A program made the translations under genes and the position numbers. The notes below the pieces were generated by a model. The model had not been told where the DNA came from. It worked only from the letters and a program-made list of their open reading frames with translations, and searched no databases. From contig NZ_BDCC01000052.1 in assembly GCF_001613305.1 (NCBI RefSeq), positions 1-64,000 of the forward strand: a stretch of DNA of 64,000 bases. The letters are read 5' to 3'. How positions within the stretch are numbered: position 1 is the stretch's first letter; each line of letters opens with the position of its first letter. The stretch is from Nocardia vaccinii NBRC 15922 (GTDB lineage: Bacteria; Actinomycetota; Actinomycetes; Mycobacteriales; Mycobacteriaceae). Positions 8,078 to 15,197 of the stretch are shown here, in pieces.

Positions 8078-8845
8078 ATGGCTGAATCGCCGAGTGGTCG
8101 AAACAGGGGCAGGGCTGGGCGCGGCGACGGTCCGCTGACTCGGGCAACGGTGTTGACTGCGGCGCTGGAGATTGTGGATCGCGACGGGATCGAGGGGTTG
8201 TCGATGCGGCGGCTGGCCGAGACGGTGGGCCGCGATCCGATGGTGATCTATCGGCATGTGCCGAACAAGGCCGCAGTGATCGATGGTGTCGCCGAAATCG
8301 TGTTCACGGAATTGTCCGTTGATGCCGCGGCGCCGGACTGGGTCGCCGAGGTACGCCGGGTGGCCCGGGAGTTCCGGCGGGTGGCGATGGGGCATCCACG
8401 GGTGGTGCCGTTGCTGGTGACGCGGCCGCTGGCGACGCCGTTGGGGCAGCGTCCGCCGGCGGTGGTGCGTCTGCTGGAGGACATGCTGACGTTGCTTATG
8501 CACGTCGGGTATACCGAGGTCGACGCGTTGCACATCTACCGCGCGTTGTTCGGGTTCTTGTATGGACATGTGCTCAACGAGTTGCAGGAACTCGTGGAAC
8601 GTCCGGAGGAGACCGACGATCTGCTGCGGCTGGGGTTGTATCGGCTGCCGATCGGGGAGTTTCCGAGAGTGCGGAACTTGGCGTCGGTGCTCGCGAGCTA
8701 CGACGGCGCGGTGGAACTCGAGCGTGGGCTCGACATTCTGCTGGCCGGTCTCGCGGCGACGTTGCCCGGGCCGGGCGATGTCACCGGTGCTGGCTCGGGC
8801 AATGCCGTGCTGCCCGGGCCCGAGGATGCGCCAGCTGGGCGGTGA
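8078..8845 (+). CDS. TetR/AcrR-family repressor
   Basis: ATG 8078 follows GGAG by 10 bp. The 255-residue protein has a TetR helix-turn-helix at about residues 22-68 (LTRATVLTAALEIVDRDGIE, then MRRLAETVGRDPMVIYRHVP), continuing with NKAAVIDGVAEIVF. The C-terminal ligand domain resembles the TetR_C_1 class (FRRVAMGHPRVVPLLVTRPL and the later HIYRALFGFLYGHVLNEL). The last 25 residues are Gly/Pro-rich. It is divergent from the DUF5994 pair 3/4, with a palindrome between them, and related palindromes lie before other genes up to 11.9 kb. It is the natural candidate regulator of this block; the ligand is unknown. Confidence 0.9.
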   Translation: MAESPSGRNRGRAGRGDGPLTRATVLTAALEIVDRDGIEGLSMRRLAETVGRDPMVIYRHVPNKAAVIDGVAEIVFTELSVDAAAPDWVAEVRRVAREFRRVAMGHPRVVPLLVTRPLATPLGQRPPAVVRLLEDMLTLLMHVGYTEVDALHIYRALFGFLYGHVLNELQELVERPEETDDLLRLGLYRLPIGEFPRVRNLASVLASYDGAVELERGLDILLAGLAATLPGPGDVTGAGSGNAVLPGPEDAPAGR

Positions 8846-8927
8846 CCGGGCGGCCCCGGCCATTGTGTAGTTCATCGCAGACTCCTCGACTCTTCTGCCT
8901 GTTCAGCGACGTTGGTTCCACCGTGAT

Positions 8928-8940
8928 TCTACACTGTAGA
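8928..8940. promoter_or_regulatory. Palindrome TCTACA-C-TGTAGA, candidate TetR operator
   Basis: Perfect 6-bp arms around one base. The half-site TCTACA is the one in the palindrome at 8023-8036. It lies between tetR and the small gene at 9051. Confidence 0.5.
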
Positions 8941-9050
8941 CATACGTCGTATTCGAGCCTAGGGTTTAGTCGTGACCGGTTTTATGCGTCGACCGGTCGG
9001 CGATTGGCCGGCCGCGGTTCCGCAGCGCATCCGGGGATGGGACCATCCCG

Positions 9051-9224
9051 ATGACCATCGGCGACAAGATCACCCACCAGGTTCGGGCAGTGAAGGCGAA
9101 CCTGGACAAGCTGTTCGACAAGGCGGGAGGGGAAGGTCGCCATCGCACGGAAAGCGCCGGACAGCAGGCCCGCAGTGCAATCGACCGGGCCAGGAAACGG
9201 CTCGAGACGACATTCGAACGCTGA
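9051..9224 (+). CDS. Small charged protein, possibly CsbD-like
   Basis: A 57-residue frame begins at ATG 9051 (MTIGDKITHQVRAVKANLDK) and ends at 9224. It is highly charged, free of Cys and Trp, and predicted helical. The opening GDKI and the spaced Lys/Ala/Gly content recall CsbD-type general stress proteins, but the match is loose. The palindrome at 8928-8940 lies about 110 bp upstream. The Shine-Dalgarno is weak (GGGG/TGGG). It could instead be an unrelated small antitoxin-like protein. Confidence 0.5.
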   Translation: MTIGDKITHQVRAVKANLDKLFDKAGGEGRHRTESAGQQARSAIDRARKRLETTFER

Positions 9225-9402
9225 TCCGGTTCCGCAGGCGCGCAGCGCGTTTGCGCAGGTGCCCGGTTGGTTCGGCCGGGCGCGACGTTCGGCGATTCGA
9301 GGGTCTGTGTGCCGATTCGATCCAACAGACCTCCGAGCGCCTCGCTCGGACCCGACGGCGGCCGGTCACGGTCGTCGCGCGGCGACGTGGGCGAGTGAGC
9401 GC

Positions 9403-10410
9403 ATGAGCACGATCACCGTTTCCTACGCGCATTTGTTCCGGCTGAGCGACGAGTGCGGAATCTTCGAACATGCCAGGCTCACCGAGCCTCGGGTCGAGAA
9501 CGGCTATTGCGTCGACGATGTCGCACGCGCCTTGGTCGTCGCTGTCCGCGAAACCGAACCCCCGCCGGAACTGCTCGCACTCACCGGGACGTACCTCGAT
9601 TTCGTGATCGATGCGCTCACGCCCGACGGGCGCTGCCGCAACCGGCGCGGAGCGGACCGGTGCTGGCAGGACGAGCCCAGCCTCGACGATCACTGGGGCC
9701 GCGCGTTATGGGCACTCGGGACCGTCGTCGCCCGCAGGCCCGAGTTGGCGCCCACCGTGCTGCCGCACTTCACGATCGCCGCCGGGCAGCGCGCCCGCTC
9801 GGCCCGCAGCATGGCATTCGCCGCGCTGGGTGCCGCGGAGGTGCTGCGGGAGTATCCGGAGAACCGTTGCGCCCGTGATCTTTTGGTCGCTGCGGCGGGG
9901 GTGATCGGCGCACCCACACGCAGGCTGGACTGGCGGTGGCCCGAGCCGCGATTGCAGTACGCCAATGCTGTGCTGGCCGAGGCGTTGCTCGTGGCCGGTG
10001 CGCTTCCCGGCAAGGGCCGCACCCAGGCCGACGGATTGGCGATGTTGCGTTGGCTGCTCGAGGTCGAGACGGCCGGTGATCACCTCTCCGTCACCCCGGT
10101 CGACGGGTGGGAGACCGGGGAACCCCGGCCCGGATTCGACCAGCAGCCTGTCGAGGTCGCGACGCTGGCCGATGCCTGCGCCCGCGCCTACGACGCCACC
10201 GGTGAGCAGCGCTGGAAGGAGGCGGTGATGCTGTGCGAGGCCTGGTTCCGCGGCGTGAACGACGTCGCCACCGCGCTGCTCGACCCCGACAGCAACGGTT
10301 GTTCCGACAGGCTGGAACCCACTGGCCGCAACGAGAACCAAAGCGCCGAAGCGACACTCGCACTGATCTCAACCCAGCAGCAGGCCCGGCGGCTCGCGCG
10401 GAGATCCTAG
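9403..10410 (+). CDS. Alpha/alpha-barrel protein of the type annotated as glycosyltransferase-associated
   Basis: The chosen start is ATG 9403 (MSTITVSYAHLFRLSDECGI), giving 335 residues; upstream in-frame codons lack family character. Recognisable blocks are ENGYCVDDVARALVVAVRET (about 32-51), DDHWGRALWALGTV (about 97), SARSMAFAALGAAEVLREYP (about 130), RLDWRWPEPRLQYANAVLAE, and VATLADACARAYDATGEQRW. This six-hairpin, helix-rich architecture with conserved acidic and aromatic residues is seen in actinobacterial proteins adjoining or fused to glycosyltransferases. No Rossmann GT domain is present, so calling it a glycosyltransferase would be unsafe. A carbohydrate-active role is plausible. 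Confidence 0.65.
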   Translation: MSTITVSYAHLFRLSDECGIFEHARLTEPRVENGYCVDDVARALVVAVRETEPPPELLALTGTYLDFVIDALTPDGRCRNRRGADRCWQDEPSLDDHWGRALWALGTVVARRPELAPTVLPHFTIAAGQRARSARSMAFAALGAAEVLREYPENRCARDLLVAAAGVIGAPTRRLDWRWPEPRLQYANAVLAEALLVAGALPGKGRTQADGLAMLRWLLEVETAGDHLSVTPVDGWETGEPRPGFDQQPVEVATLADACARAYDATGEQRWKEAVMLCEAWFRGVNDVATALLDPDSNGCSDRLEPTGRNENQSAEATLALISTQQQARRLARRS

Positions 10411-10553
10411 GCGCGAAACAGGATTCGCCGAGGACTCGCACCGGGCGAGCCGCTACGGTACCCGGGCACCGTCGAATCCTTGGGTCGAGAAGTCGAATGG
10501 TCCAACCGGAGGGCCCGCAGACGCGGGCGTGGCGCGCGCGGAATCGCTCGTCG

Positions 10554-10700
10554 TCAGCGAATCTTCTCGGGGATCGTATCGAGGGCATTCAGTACCTGGA
10601 CCGCGAGCGCGGTCGCGGCGGCGTCGTCGAGTTCCGAGTTCTTCCGCACCGCATCTCGGACGCGAGCCACTCGGCGCTCGTAGGGCGTTTTCGTCGCCAT
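10554..10700 (-). CDS. Small hypothetical protein, 48 residues
   Basis: ATG 10700 lies behind AAAGGAA. The product reads MATKTPYERRVARVRDAVRK followed by NSELDDAAATALAVQVLNAL and a short DTIPEKIR tail. It is charged and helical, without membrane segments. The strong ribosome-binding site and clean stop support translation. Two exact 24-bp repeats lie just upstream (10713-10760). No family recognised. Confidence 0.6.
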   Translation of the reverse strand: MATKTPYERRVARVRDAVRKNSELDDAAATALAVQVLNALDTIPEKIR

Positions 10701-10712
10701 TTCTTATTCCTT

Positions 10713-10760
10713 TCGGTAATAGGTCTTCTGATCTCGTCGGTAATAGGTCTTCTGATCTCG
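10713..10760. repeat. Exact 24-bp tandem duplication
   Basis: Two identical 24-bp units, 10713-10736 and 10737-10760, each beginning TCGGTAATAGGTC. They sit in the leader/promoter region of the small gene at 10554-10700. Confidence 0.95.
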
Positions 10761-10853
10761 ACTCTTCGCATGGCCGGCGCTGTCGTCGCGGCCGGCGTGG
10801 GAGGCGATGTCGACCCCCTCCACTCCTCAGCGTATCCCGCGGTCACAATGGTG

Positions 10854-10866
10854 TCTACGGCGTAGA
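10854..10866. promoter_or_regulatory. Palindrome TCTACG-G-CGTAGA, candidate TetR operator
   Basis: Perfect 6-bp arms around one base, 128 bp upstream of the DUF5994 gene at 10994. A second related half (GTTACAGCGTAGG) follows directly. Similar in kind to 8928-8940. Confidence 0.5.
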
Positions 10867-10993
10867 GTTACAGCGTAGGAAATATCCGGTCCGGCAGCGT
10901 CGAGCAACCGTCGGCGCGACGCTTCGGACAAGCACCGGACCCCGATCCGAATCACCATGGCGGACCGCAACGGCCGCGAGAGGAGTGTCGATC

Positions 10994-11485
10994 ATGACAC
11001 CACAACCGCACGTGACGAACGCCGGTCGACAGGCGTCGCCGTCCCGCAGTCTGCGGTTCGAACTTGATGCCGCCGGCGCCGGAGATGTCGACGGGGCCTG
11101 GTGGCCGCACAGCCGTGATCTCGTCGCGGAGCTGACGGATCTGCTCTCGGTGTTGCGGCCCGGCATCGGCCCGATCCGTCGCGTGATCTATCATCTCGAC
11201 GAATGGTCAGCTGCGCCAAGGGAACTGGACAGCGCCGGGCGGCGCATCCGGCTCGACGGCTACCGGCACCGGCCCGCGCGCACGCTCGATGTGATCGGAC
11301 GCGACATCGGCGCCACCCTGACCCTTCGGATCATCACCCCGGTCGCCGACGCCGATATGACTGCCGCACAGCAGCATTGGGATTCCGAACGCGGCGGGGG
11401 AACCGACGCCGCCGCGTGGCTCAGGGCTCGGTCGGCGGCGCGGCGGGGCCGCCGCGCAGGAAGTCCTGGTCATGCATCGAGGTAG
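10994..11485 (+). CDS. DUF5994-type protein, copy 5
   Basis: ATG 10994 has AGGAG nine bases upstream. The 163-residue protein contains GDVDGAWWPHSRDLVAELTD, PGIGPIRRVIYHLDEWSAAP, RRIRLDGYRHRPARTLDVIG and TLTLRIITPVADADMTAAQQ, ending with HWDSERGGG and an Arg/Ala tail. The I(I/V)P core is IITP here. The candidate operator at 10854-10866 precedes it. Function unknown. Confidence 0.87.
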   Translation: MTPQPHVTNAGRQASPSRSLRFELDAAGAGDVDGAWWPHSRDLVAELTDLLSVLRPGIGPIRRVIYHLDEWSAAPRELDSAGRRIRLDGYRHRPARTLDVIGRDIGATLTLRIITPVADADMTAAQQHWDSERGGGTDAAAWLRARSAARRGRRAGSPGHASR

Positions 11486-11820
11486 TCGACCGGCGCGGGT
11501 CGGGCATCGCCTGCGGTTCCGGAAATCATCGGCATGGCGGCGATTTTCGCGCCGATCCGCGCAGGCGTCTCAGCGGCGTCGCTCGGCGTAGCGGGCCGAG
11601 CACGATGACGGCGCCGGTGGTCGCCGTCCAGGTCGGCAGTGGGTAGAAAACGAGTCGTTCGCTGATGCCGACCTGTTCGCTGATGCCGACCTGGAGGTCG
11701 ATGGCGAACTGCCGTGCCGCGACTGTTCGCGTCGGCGAAGTGGTCGATGGGCTGGTTGGAGATCTGGTTCCATGGGGATCCGGGCGTGGGCCGCGGTGCC
11801 GCCGTCTGGGATATCTAAAG
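11486..11820. other. Intergenic stretch with a short tandem duplication
   Basis: No gene supported. Two exact 18-bp units (GTTCGCTGATGCCGACCT) abut at 11657-11674 and 11675-11692. The rest shows no recognisable coding remnant. Confidence 0.5.
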
Positions 11821-11864
11821 CGTAGACCTACAATGTTGACATCGCGTGCTCGTCGGCGTGTACT
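11821..11864 (+). promoter_or_regulatory. Operator plus -35/-10 promoter of the membrane-protein gene
   Basis: CGTAGACCTACAA at 11821-11833 is followed by TTGACA at 11836-11841, a 17-bp spacer and TGTACT at 11859-11864. The gene starts at 11895. Read in the direction of transcription, this matches the minus-strand element at 8036-7992 nearly base for base around the operator and -35, with the same spacing to the -10. Regulation by the TetR protein at 8078 is the simplest explanation. Confidence 0.7.
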
Positions 11865-11894
11865 GGAAGGACTCCAAAAGAACCGAGGATCGTC

Positions 11895-12242
11895 ATGATC
11901 GTCATCATCGGACTAGTCATCCTGATTGCCGCCGTACTCGTCGGCGTCGCGGGTGTGTTCGCCAACGGGGGCTCCACCCACGCTCTGACCGACAATTTCG
12001 CGGTGTTCGGCTATCACGTCACCGGATCCAGCGGGGTGCTGTTCCTCTACGGCATCGTGGTCGGTGGCATCGGAATCGTCGGGCTGAGCCTGCTCCTGGC
12101 AGGGGCTCGCCGCACCGCCCGCCGCGGGCGCGCTGCCCGCCGCGAACTCAAAATGACCCGGCACGACACCACTGTCGACGAGGTTCGCCACCCCGACCCG
12201 CCCAAGCCGTCCGGCGCGCCGCGGAACGCGCCCACCCACTAA
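11895..12242 (+). CDS. Small two-span membrane protein
   Basis: ATG 11895 gives 115 residues. Two hydrophobic segments are clear: residues 1-23 (IVIIGLVILIAAVLVGVAGV) and about 46-69 (GVLFLYGIVVGGIGIVGLSL). The loop between them reads FAVFGYHVTGSS. The C-terminal 45 residues are basic and then Pro-rich (ARRTARRGRAARRELK), probably cytoplasmic. Small actinobacterial membrane proteins of this layout are common and uncharacterised. It shares its promoter/operator design with the DUF5994 pair at 7526-7963. It overlaps the convergent gene at 12239 by four bases. Confidence 0.72.
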   Translation: MIVIIGLVILIAAVLVGVAGVFANGGSTHALTDNFAVFGYHVTGSSGVLFLYGIVVGGIGIVGLSLLLAGARRTARRGRAARRELKMTRHDTTVDEVRHPDPPKPSGAPRNAPTH

Positions 12243-12808
12243 AAAGCCACACCGGCACCACCGATGCCGCGGGCGAGGCACCCGGTAACAGCGCCACACA
12301 GCACATCGGTGACCAGCCCGCACCCGGGCGCCCAGGTCAGATGTTCGGCCGCGCCGACGGTGGCACTCAGCACCTCGACGCCCCGCTCCGCCGCCGAAGC
12401 CGATACCTCGCCCGCCATCACTCGGGCATCTGCTGCTTTTGGCGCTGACGGCAGTCGTCCACATCGCGTACGTTCGTGCTGCGATTGTCTGGGGCATCGG
12501 TCGTTCGACAGGGGCTGTCCGGTCGCCCACCGCATCCGGGTGGTGGCCTGTTCGGGCGCGATGCCGGCGGGGACCAGGAGCAGTGCCAGTCGTGCGCCCT
12601 GTAGGCCGAATAGGTGCATGATGCCGCCTTGCCCACCATCGCCGGTGGATGCTGTTGTGTTCCAATCGAATCCGATTTGCGCCAGTCGGGCGAGGCGTGG
12701 TGCGAGAACAGCGATTATCTCATGTAGTTCGGTCATCGGGTCCACGGTTCGCGGCCACCAGGCGCCGTCGATTGATCCGGTGGCGGTGTCTTGCTCGCGC
12801 AGCACCAT
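12239..12808 (-). CDS. DUF5994-type protein, copy 6, with unusual C-terminal extension
   Basis: The frame starts at ATG 12808 without a good Shine-Dalgarno and lacks the usual 15-25 residues before GSIDGAWWPRTVDPMTELHE, so the N-terminus is probably truncated. APRLARLAQIGFDWNTTAST and ARLALLLVPAGIAPEQATTR complete a GFDWN-type DUF5994 domain by residue about 95. The remaining 90 residues are unlike any other copy and include RGVEVLSATVGAAEHLTWAP and VTDVLCGAVTGCLARGIGG, apparently the end of another small protein joined in frame. A chimera made by deletion is likely; activity is doubtful. Confidence 0.6.
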   Translation of the reverse strand: MVLREQDTATGSIDGAWWPRTVDPMTELHEIIAVLAPRLARLAQIGFDWNTTASTGDGGQGGIMHLFGLQGARLALLLVPAGIAPEQATTRMRWATGQPLSNDRCPRQSQHERTRCGRLPSAPKAADARVMAGEVSASAAERGVEVLSATVGAAEHLTWAPGCGLVTDVLCGAVTGCLARGIGGAGVAF

Positions 12809-12810
12809 CC

Positions 12811-12867
12811 GGCTTCACCCGTCCGACGATCTATCGGCATCTGTTTCCTTCGGGTGCGACGATGTGA
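12811..12867 (+). pseudogene. TetR helix-turn-helix scrap
   Basis: The plus frame reads GFTRPTIYRHLFPSGATM then stop. The G-x-(T/S)-R-P-T-I-Y-R-H block is the recognition helix and turn of TetR proteins. Nothing of the rest remains, and it abuts the truncated DUF5994 copy 6. Confidence 0.4.
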
Positions 12868-12942
12868 CCCAGCGTGCGCGTGGAAGTGGGGTGCGCCGAA
12901 GCCGATACCACCAGTGCAGACCGGCTACGTGTAAACGATGCG

Positions 12943-13290
12943 TTATCGACGCATTGTAGTCTCGGTGTGCTCGCGGCGGAGCAACTCGTCGACTGCGATA
13001 CCGAGGCTGCCAACCGTCACGACCCCATGCGGCAATCACACGTGGTCCCATCCGGGTCCGGCAATGAAAACCGTCGCTGCGCAATCGACGCAGGTTCGCA
13101 CGCCTGCGGCAGAACCTGTCGACTCATGTTGCGACCACAGCAACACGCACGTGGATACGATGCGCCTGGTCAGCGCGCTGCGGAGGGCGGCGATGGGTAC
13201 ATCGGCTCCCAGCATCGGGCCCGCGACGCCGTGTTCGGCCAGCGCAGCACGGACGGCCTCGAGTTGCAGATGGTGGTGCTCAGCGGGTAA
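12943..13290 (-). pseudogene. Decayed C-terminal half of a MerR-type regulator with B12-binding-like domain (LitR/CarH class)
   Basis: Minus-strand translation from 13290 gives LPAEHHHLQLEAVRAALAEH, GVAGPMLGADVPIAALRSAL, then CVLLWSQHESTG and ATVFIAGPGWDHV. An in-frame TGA follows where CGA (Arg) is expected, and the frame continues LPHGVVTVGSLGIAVDELL to a stop at 12943. The order P-E-H-x-L-x-L-E-x-(V/L), MLGADVP, VLLW and AGPGW-x(n)-P-x-GV-x(n)-SL matches, from memory, the cobalamin-binding-fold half of MerR regulators next to actinobacterial carotenoid clusters. The DNA-binding half is absent: a stop sits directly upstream. So the local light/B12-type regulator appears lost. Confidence 0.65.
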
Positions 13291-13498
13291 TCACGCCAGC
13301 ACGATCGGAATCGTCGGCGGTCATCGCGAACTCGACAAGGGCCCTCTCGCCACAGTTGCCCCACGCGATTTGCCCGGTCGCACTTTCCGGCCCGCCATCT
13401 TCGGTACTACCATTGGTCGTCGGTGCCTCTGTGCTATTGCATCTGTCTTGCGTTATTGCTGCATTTTGTAAGCAACCTGCCAAAGAAGGAACGCCCGG

Positions 13499-14818
13499 AT
13501 GGGTCGATACCTGCTGGCTGCAAGTGCGATACCTGGTCATGCGCTTCCGATGGCACGCATCGGGGCAGAGTTGGTGCGCCGTGGGCACCGGGTCCGGCTC
13601 GTGACCGGCCGCGCATTCACCGAGCTCGCCACTCGGCGGGGGTTGCCGATGGAGCCGTTGCCACGCGCAGCGGAGGTGTCCGCGGTGGAAAACCTCCACA
13701 GCCGTTCAAGGGTCCTGCGCCGCTGGCGTACCGGGCGCGCCGAGCTGCGGTCGGTGTTTGTGACCCCGCTCGCCGCACAATATGCGGCGCTGCGAGCGGC
13801 GATCGAACGCGACACCGTCGACGCGGTTCTCGTCGATATCGCTTTCACGGGCGCCATACCCCTGCTGCTGGCGGAACAGCCCCGACCAGCGACGCTGGTG
13901 TGCGGCCTCGGGCCGCTGCTGCTGTCCAGCGCCGACACCGCGCCGTTCGGTACCGGCTGGCGACCACGGCGCGGGATGCCCTACCCGATGATGAACCGAT
14001 TCACCCACGGCATCCTGTTCCGCGATGTACAAGCCCAGCTGGATGCGATTCTGACGTCGCTGACGGGTCGGCGCGCGCCGGTGTTCCTCACCGACTGGCC
14101 CATGCTGGCCGATCGGATTCTCCAGCTCACCGTGCCCGCTTTCGAATACCCTCGCCGCGACCTGCCGGCGTCCGTGGTATTCACCGGCCCGCTGCCCGCC
14201 GAGGAGGACGGAGCGGACGAGTTCCCGGCGCCCCTCGGCCGCCGCAGACTCCATGTCACCCAAGGAACGTGGGACAACACCGATACCAACCAGCTTATCG
14301 TTCCTACCCTGATGGCATTGGACGGACGTGACGATCTCGAGGTGATCGTCACGACCGGACGCGCGGAGCCGCTGCCGGTCGTACCGCCGGCCAACGCGCG
14401 GATCGTCGAGTACTGCTCGTACGCGGCACTGCTGCCCACCGTCGATGTGATGATCACCAACGGCGGCTACGGGGGCGTGCACGCGGCACTTGCACACGGC
14501 ATTCCGCTCGTCGTGGCTGGAGATACTGCGGACAAGCCCGAAGTAGCCGCACGTGTCGCCCAGGCCGGAGCGGGCGTGGCCCTGCACACCTCCAGGCCCG
14601 CTCCGCAGGACATCGCAGCCGCGGTCGACCGGGTACTGAACACCGCCTCCTACCAGCGCGCCGCACAACGACTGGCCCGCGACATCCTGGCGACCCGCCC
14701 ATTCGACACGATCGAGCGGGCCCTGACCGCATATGACCACTCCGATTCGATTCGCAGTCGGGAATATCCGATCTTGCGGTCGCAGTCGCCCTCACGCCGA
14801 GCCGAGGAGTGCTCGTGA
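13499..14818 (+). CDS. MGT-type (GT1) glycosyltransferase of the carotenoid operon
   Basis: ATG 13499 has AAGGA eight bases upstream; 439 residues. The N-terminal half opens with the acceptor-domain motif GRYLLAASAIPGHALPMARI and RRGHRVRLVTGRAF. The C-terminal half carries the GT1 donor motif ITNGGYGGVHAALAHGIPLV and VAGDTADKPEVAARVAQAGA (about residues 318-360). This is the MGT/UGT fold used by CrtX-like enzymes to put a sugar on a hydroxylated carotenoid. As first gene of the operon with all crt genes behind it, carotenoid glycosylation is the likely role; the sugar and acceptor are not known. It needs a hydroxyl group, which the Rieske oxygenase at the operon end could supply. Confidence 0.82.
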   Translation: MGRYLLAASAIPGHALPMARIGAELVRRGHRVRLVTGRAFTELATRRGLPMEPLPRAAEVSAVENLHSRSRVLRRWRTGRAELRSVFVTPLAAQYAALRAAIERDTVDAVLVDIAFTGAIPLLLAEQPRPATLVCGLGPLLLSSADTAPFGTGWRPRRGMPYPMMNRFTHGILFRDVQAQLDAILTSLTGRRAPVFLTDWPMLADRILQLTVPAFEYPRRDLPASVVFTGPLPAEEDGADEFPAPLGRRRLHVTQGTWDNTDTNQLIVPTLMALDGRDDLEVIVTTGRAEPLPVVPPANARIVEYCSYAALLPTVDVMITNGGYGGVHAALAHGIPLVVAGDTADKPEVAARVAQAGAGVALHTSRPAPQDIAAAVDRVLNTASYQRAAQRLARDILATRPFDTIERALTAYDHSDSIRSREYPILRSQSPSRRAEECS

Positions 14819-15197
14819 ATGCCGCTGGTGATCAATCCGTCCGATCATCCTGGCCCGCGGTGTTTTTCGAGAGTCCTCATCGGAACGACACCGAAGCGGT
14901 CACCCGGTGGCAGGCCGTCGCACGCAATGGCGTGCTCGGCGAGCTCGACACGTTTCTGCGCGGCCACCGCCTTGGCGTCGTGCATGGCATCGCTCTCGAC
15001 CACATCGCGCACCGATGTGTATCGGGCGGGGAAGGAAGTACCTGCGCTCGACCTTCATGTACGTGGGCTGGTTGTGTGGTGCGCCGCCCGACGCGGTGGT
15101 ATCGCGCGCCGCGGCCGCACTACCCGAGCCGGCCCGCGGCCTGCTCGATGGTTTGGCATTCATCTGCGCTGATCGCAAGGTTCAAGAATGGAGGACG
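14815..15197 (+). pseudogene. crtE: Collapsed geranylgeranyl-diphosphate synthase (crtE) relic
   Basis: A GTG at 14815 overlaps the glycosyltransferase stop. The first frame encodes the N-terminal helix region (LGELDTFLRGHRLGVVHGIA). A frameshift near 15020-15035 moves into a frame with GRGRKYLRSTFMYVGWLCGA, the GK-(Y/R)-LR block of polyprenyl synthases. The next residues, ALPEPARGLLDGLAFICADR, look like the extreme C-terminus of such enzymes. Both DDxxD motifs, and the roughly 200 residues between, are missing. The gene cannot make an active prenyl synthase; GGPP must come from another locus. Confidence 0.75.

Noticed and set aside
12940..12962. Palindrome ATGCGT-TATCG-ACGCAT as a TetR operator
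   Set aside because: It lies within the coding tail of the MerR-type remnant and has no gene positioned to be controlled by it.
14815..15197. Functional crtE
   Set aside because: Both Asp-rich motifs are missing and the frame is broken.
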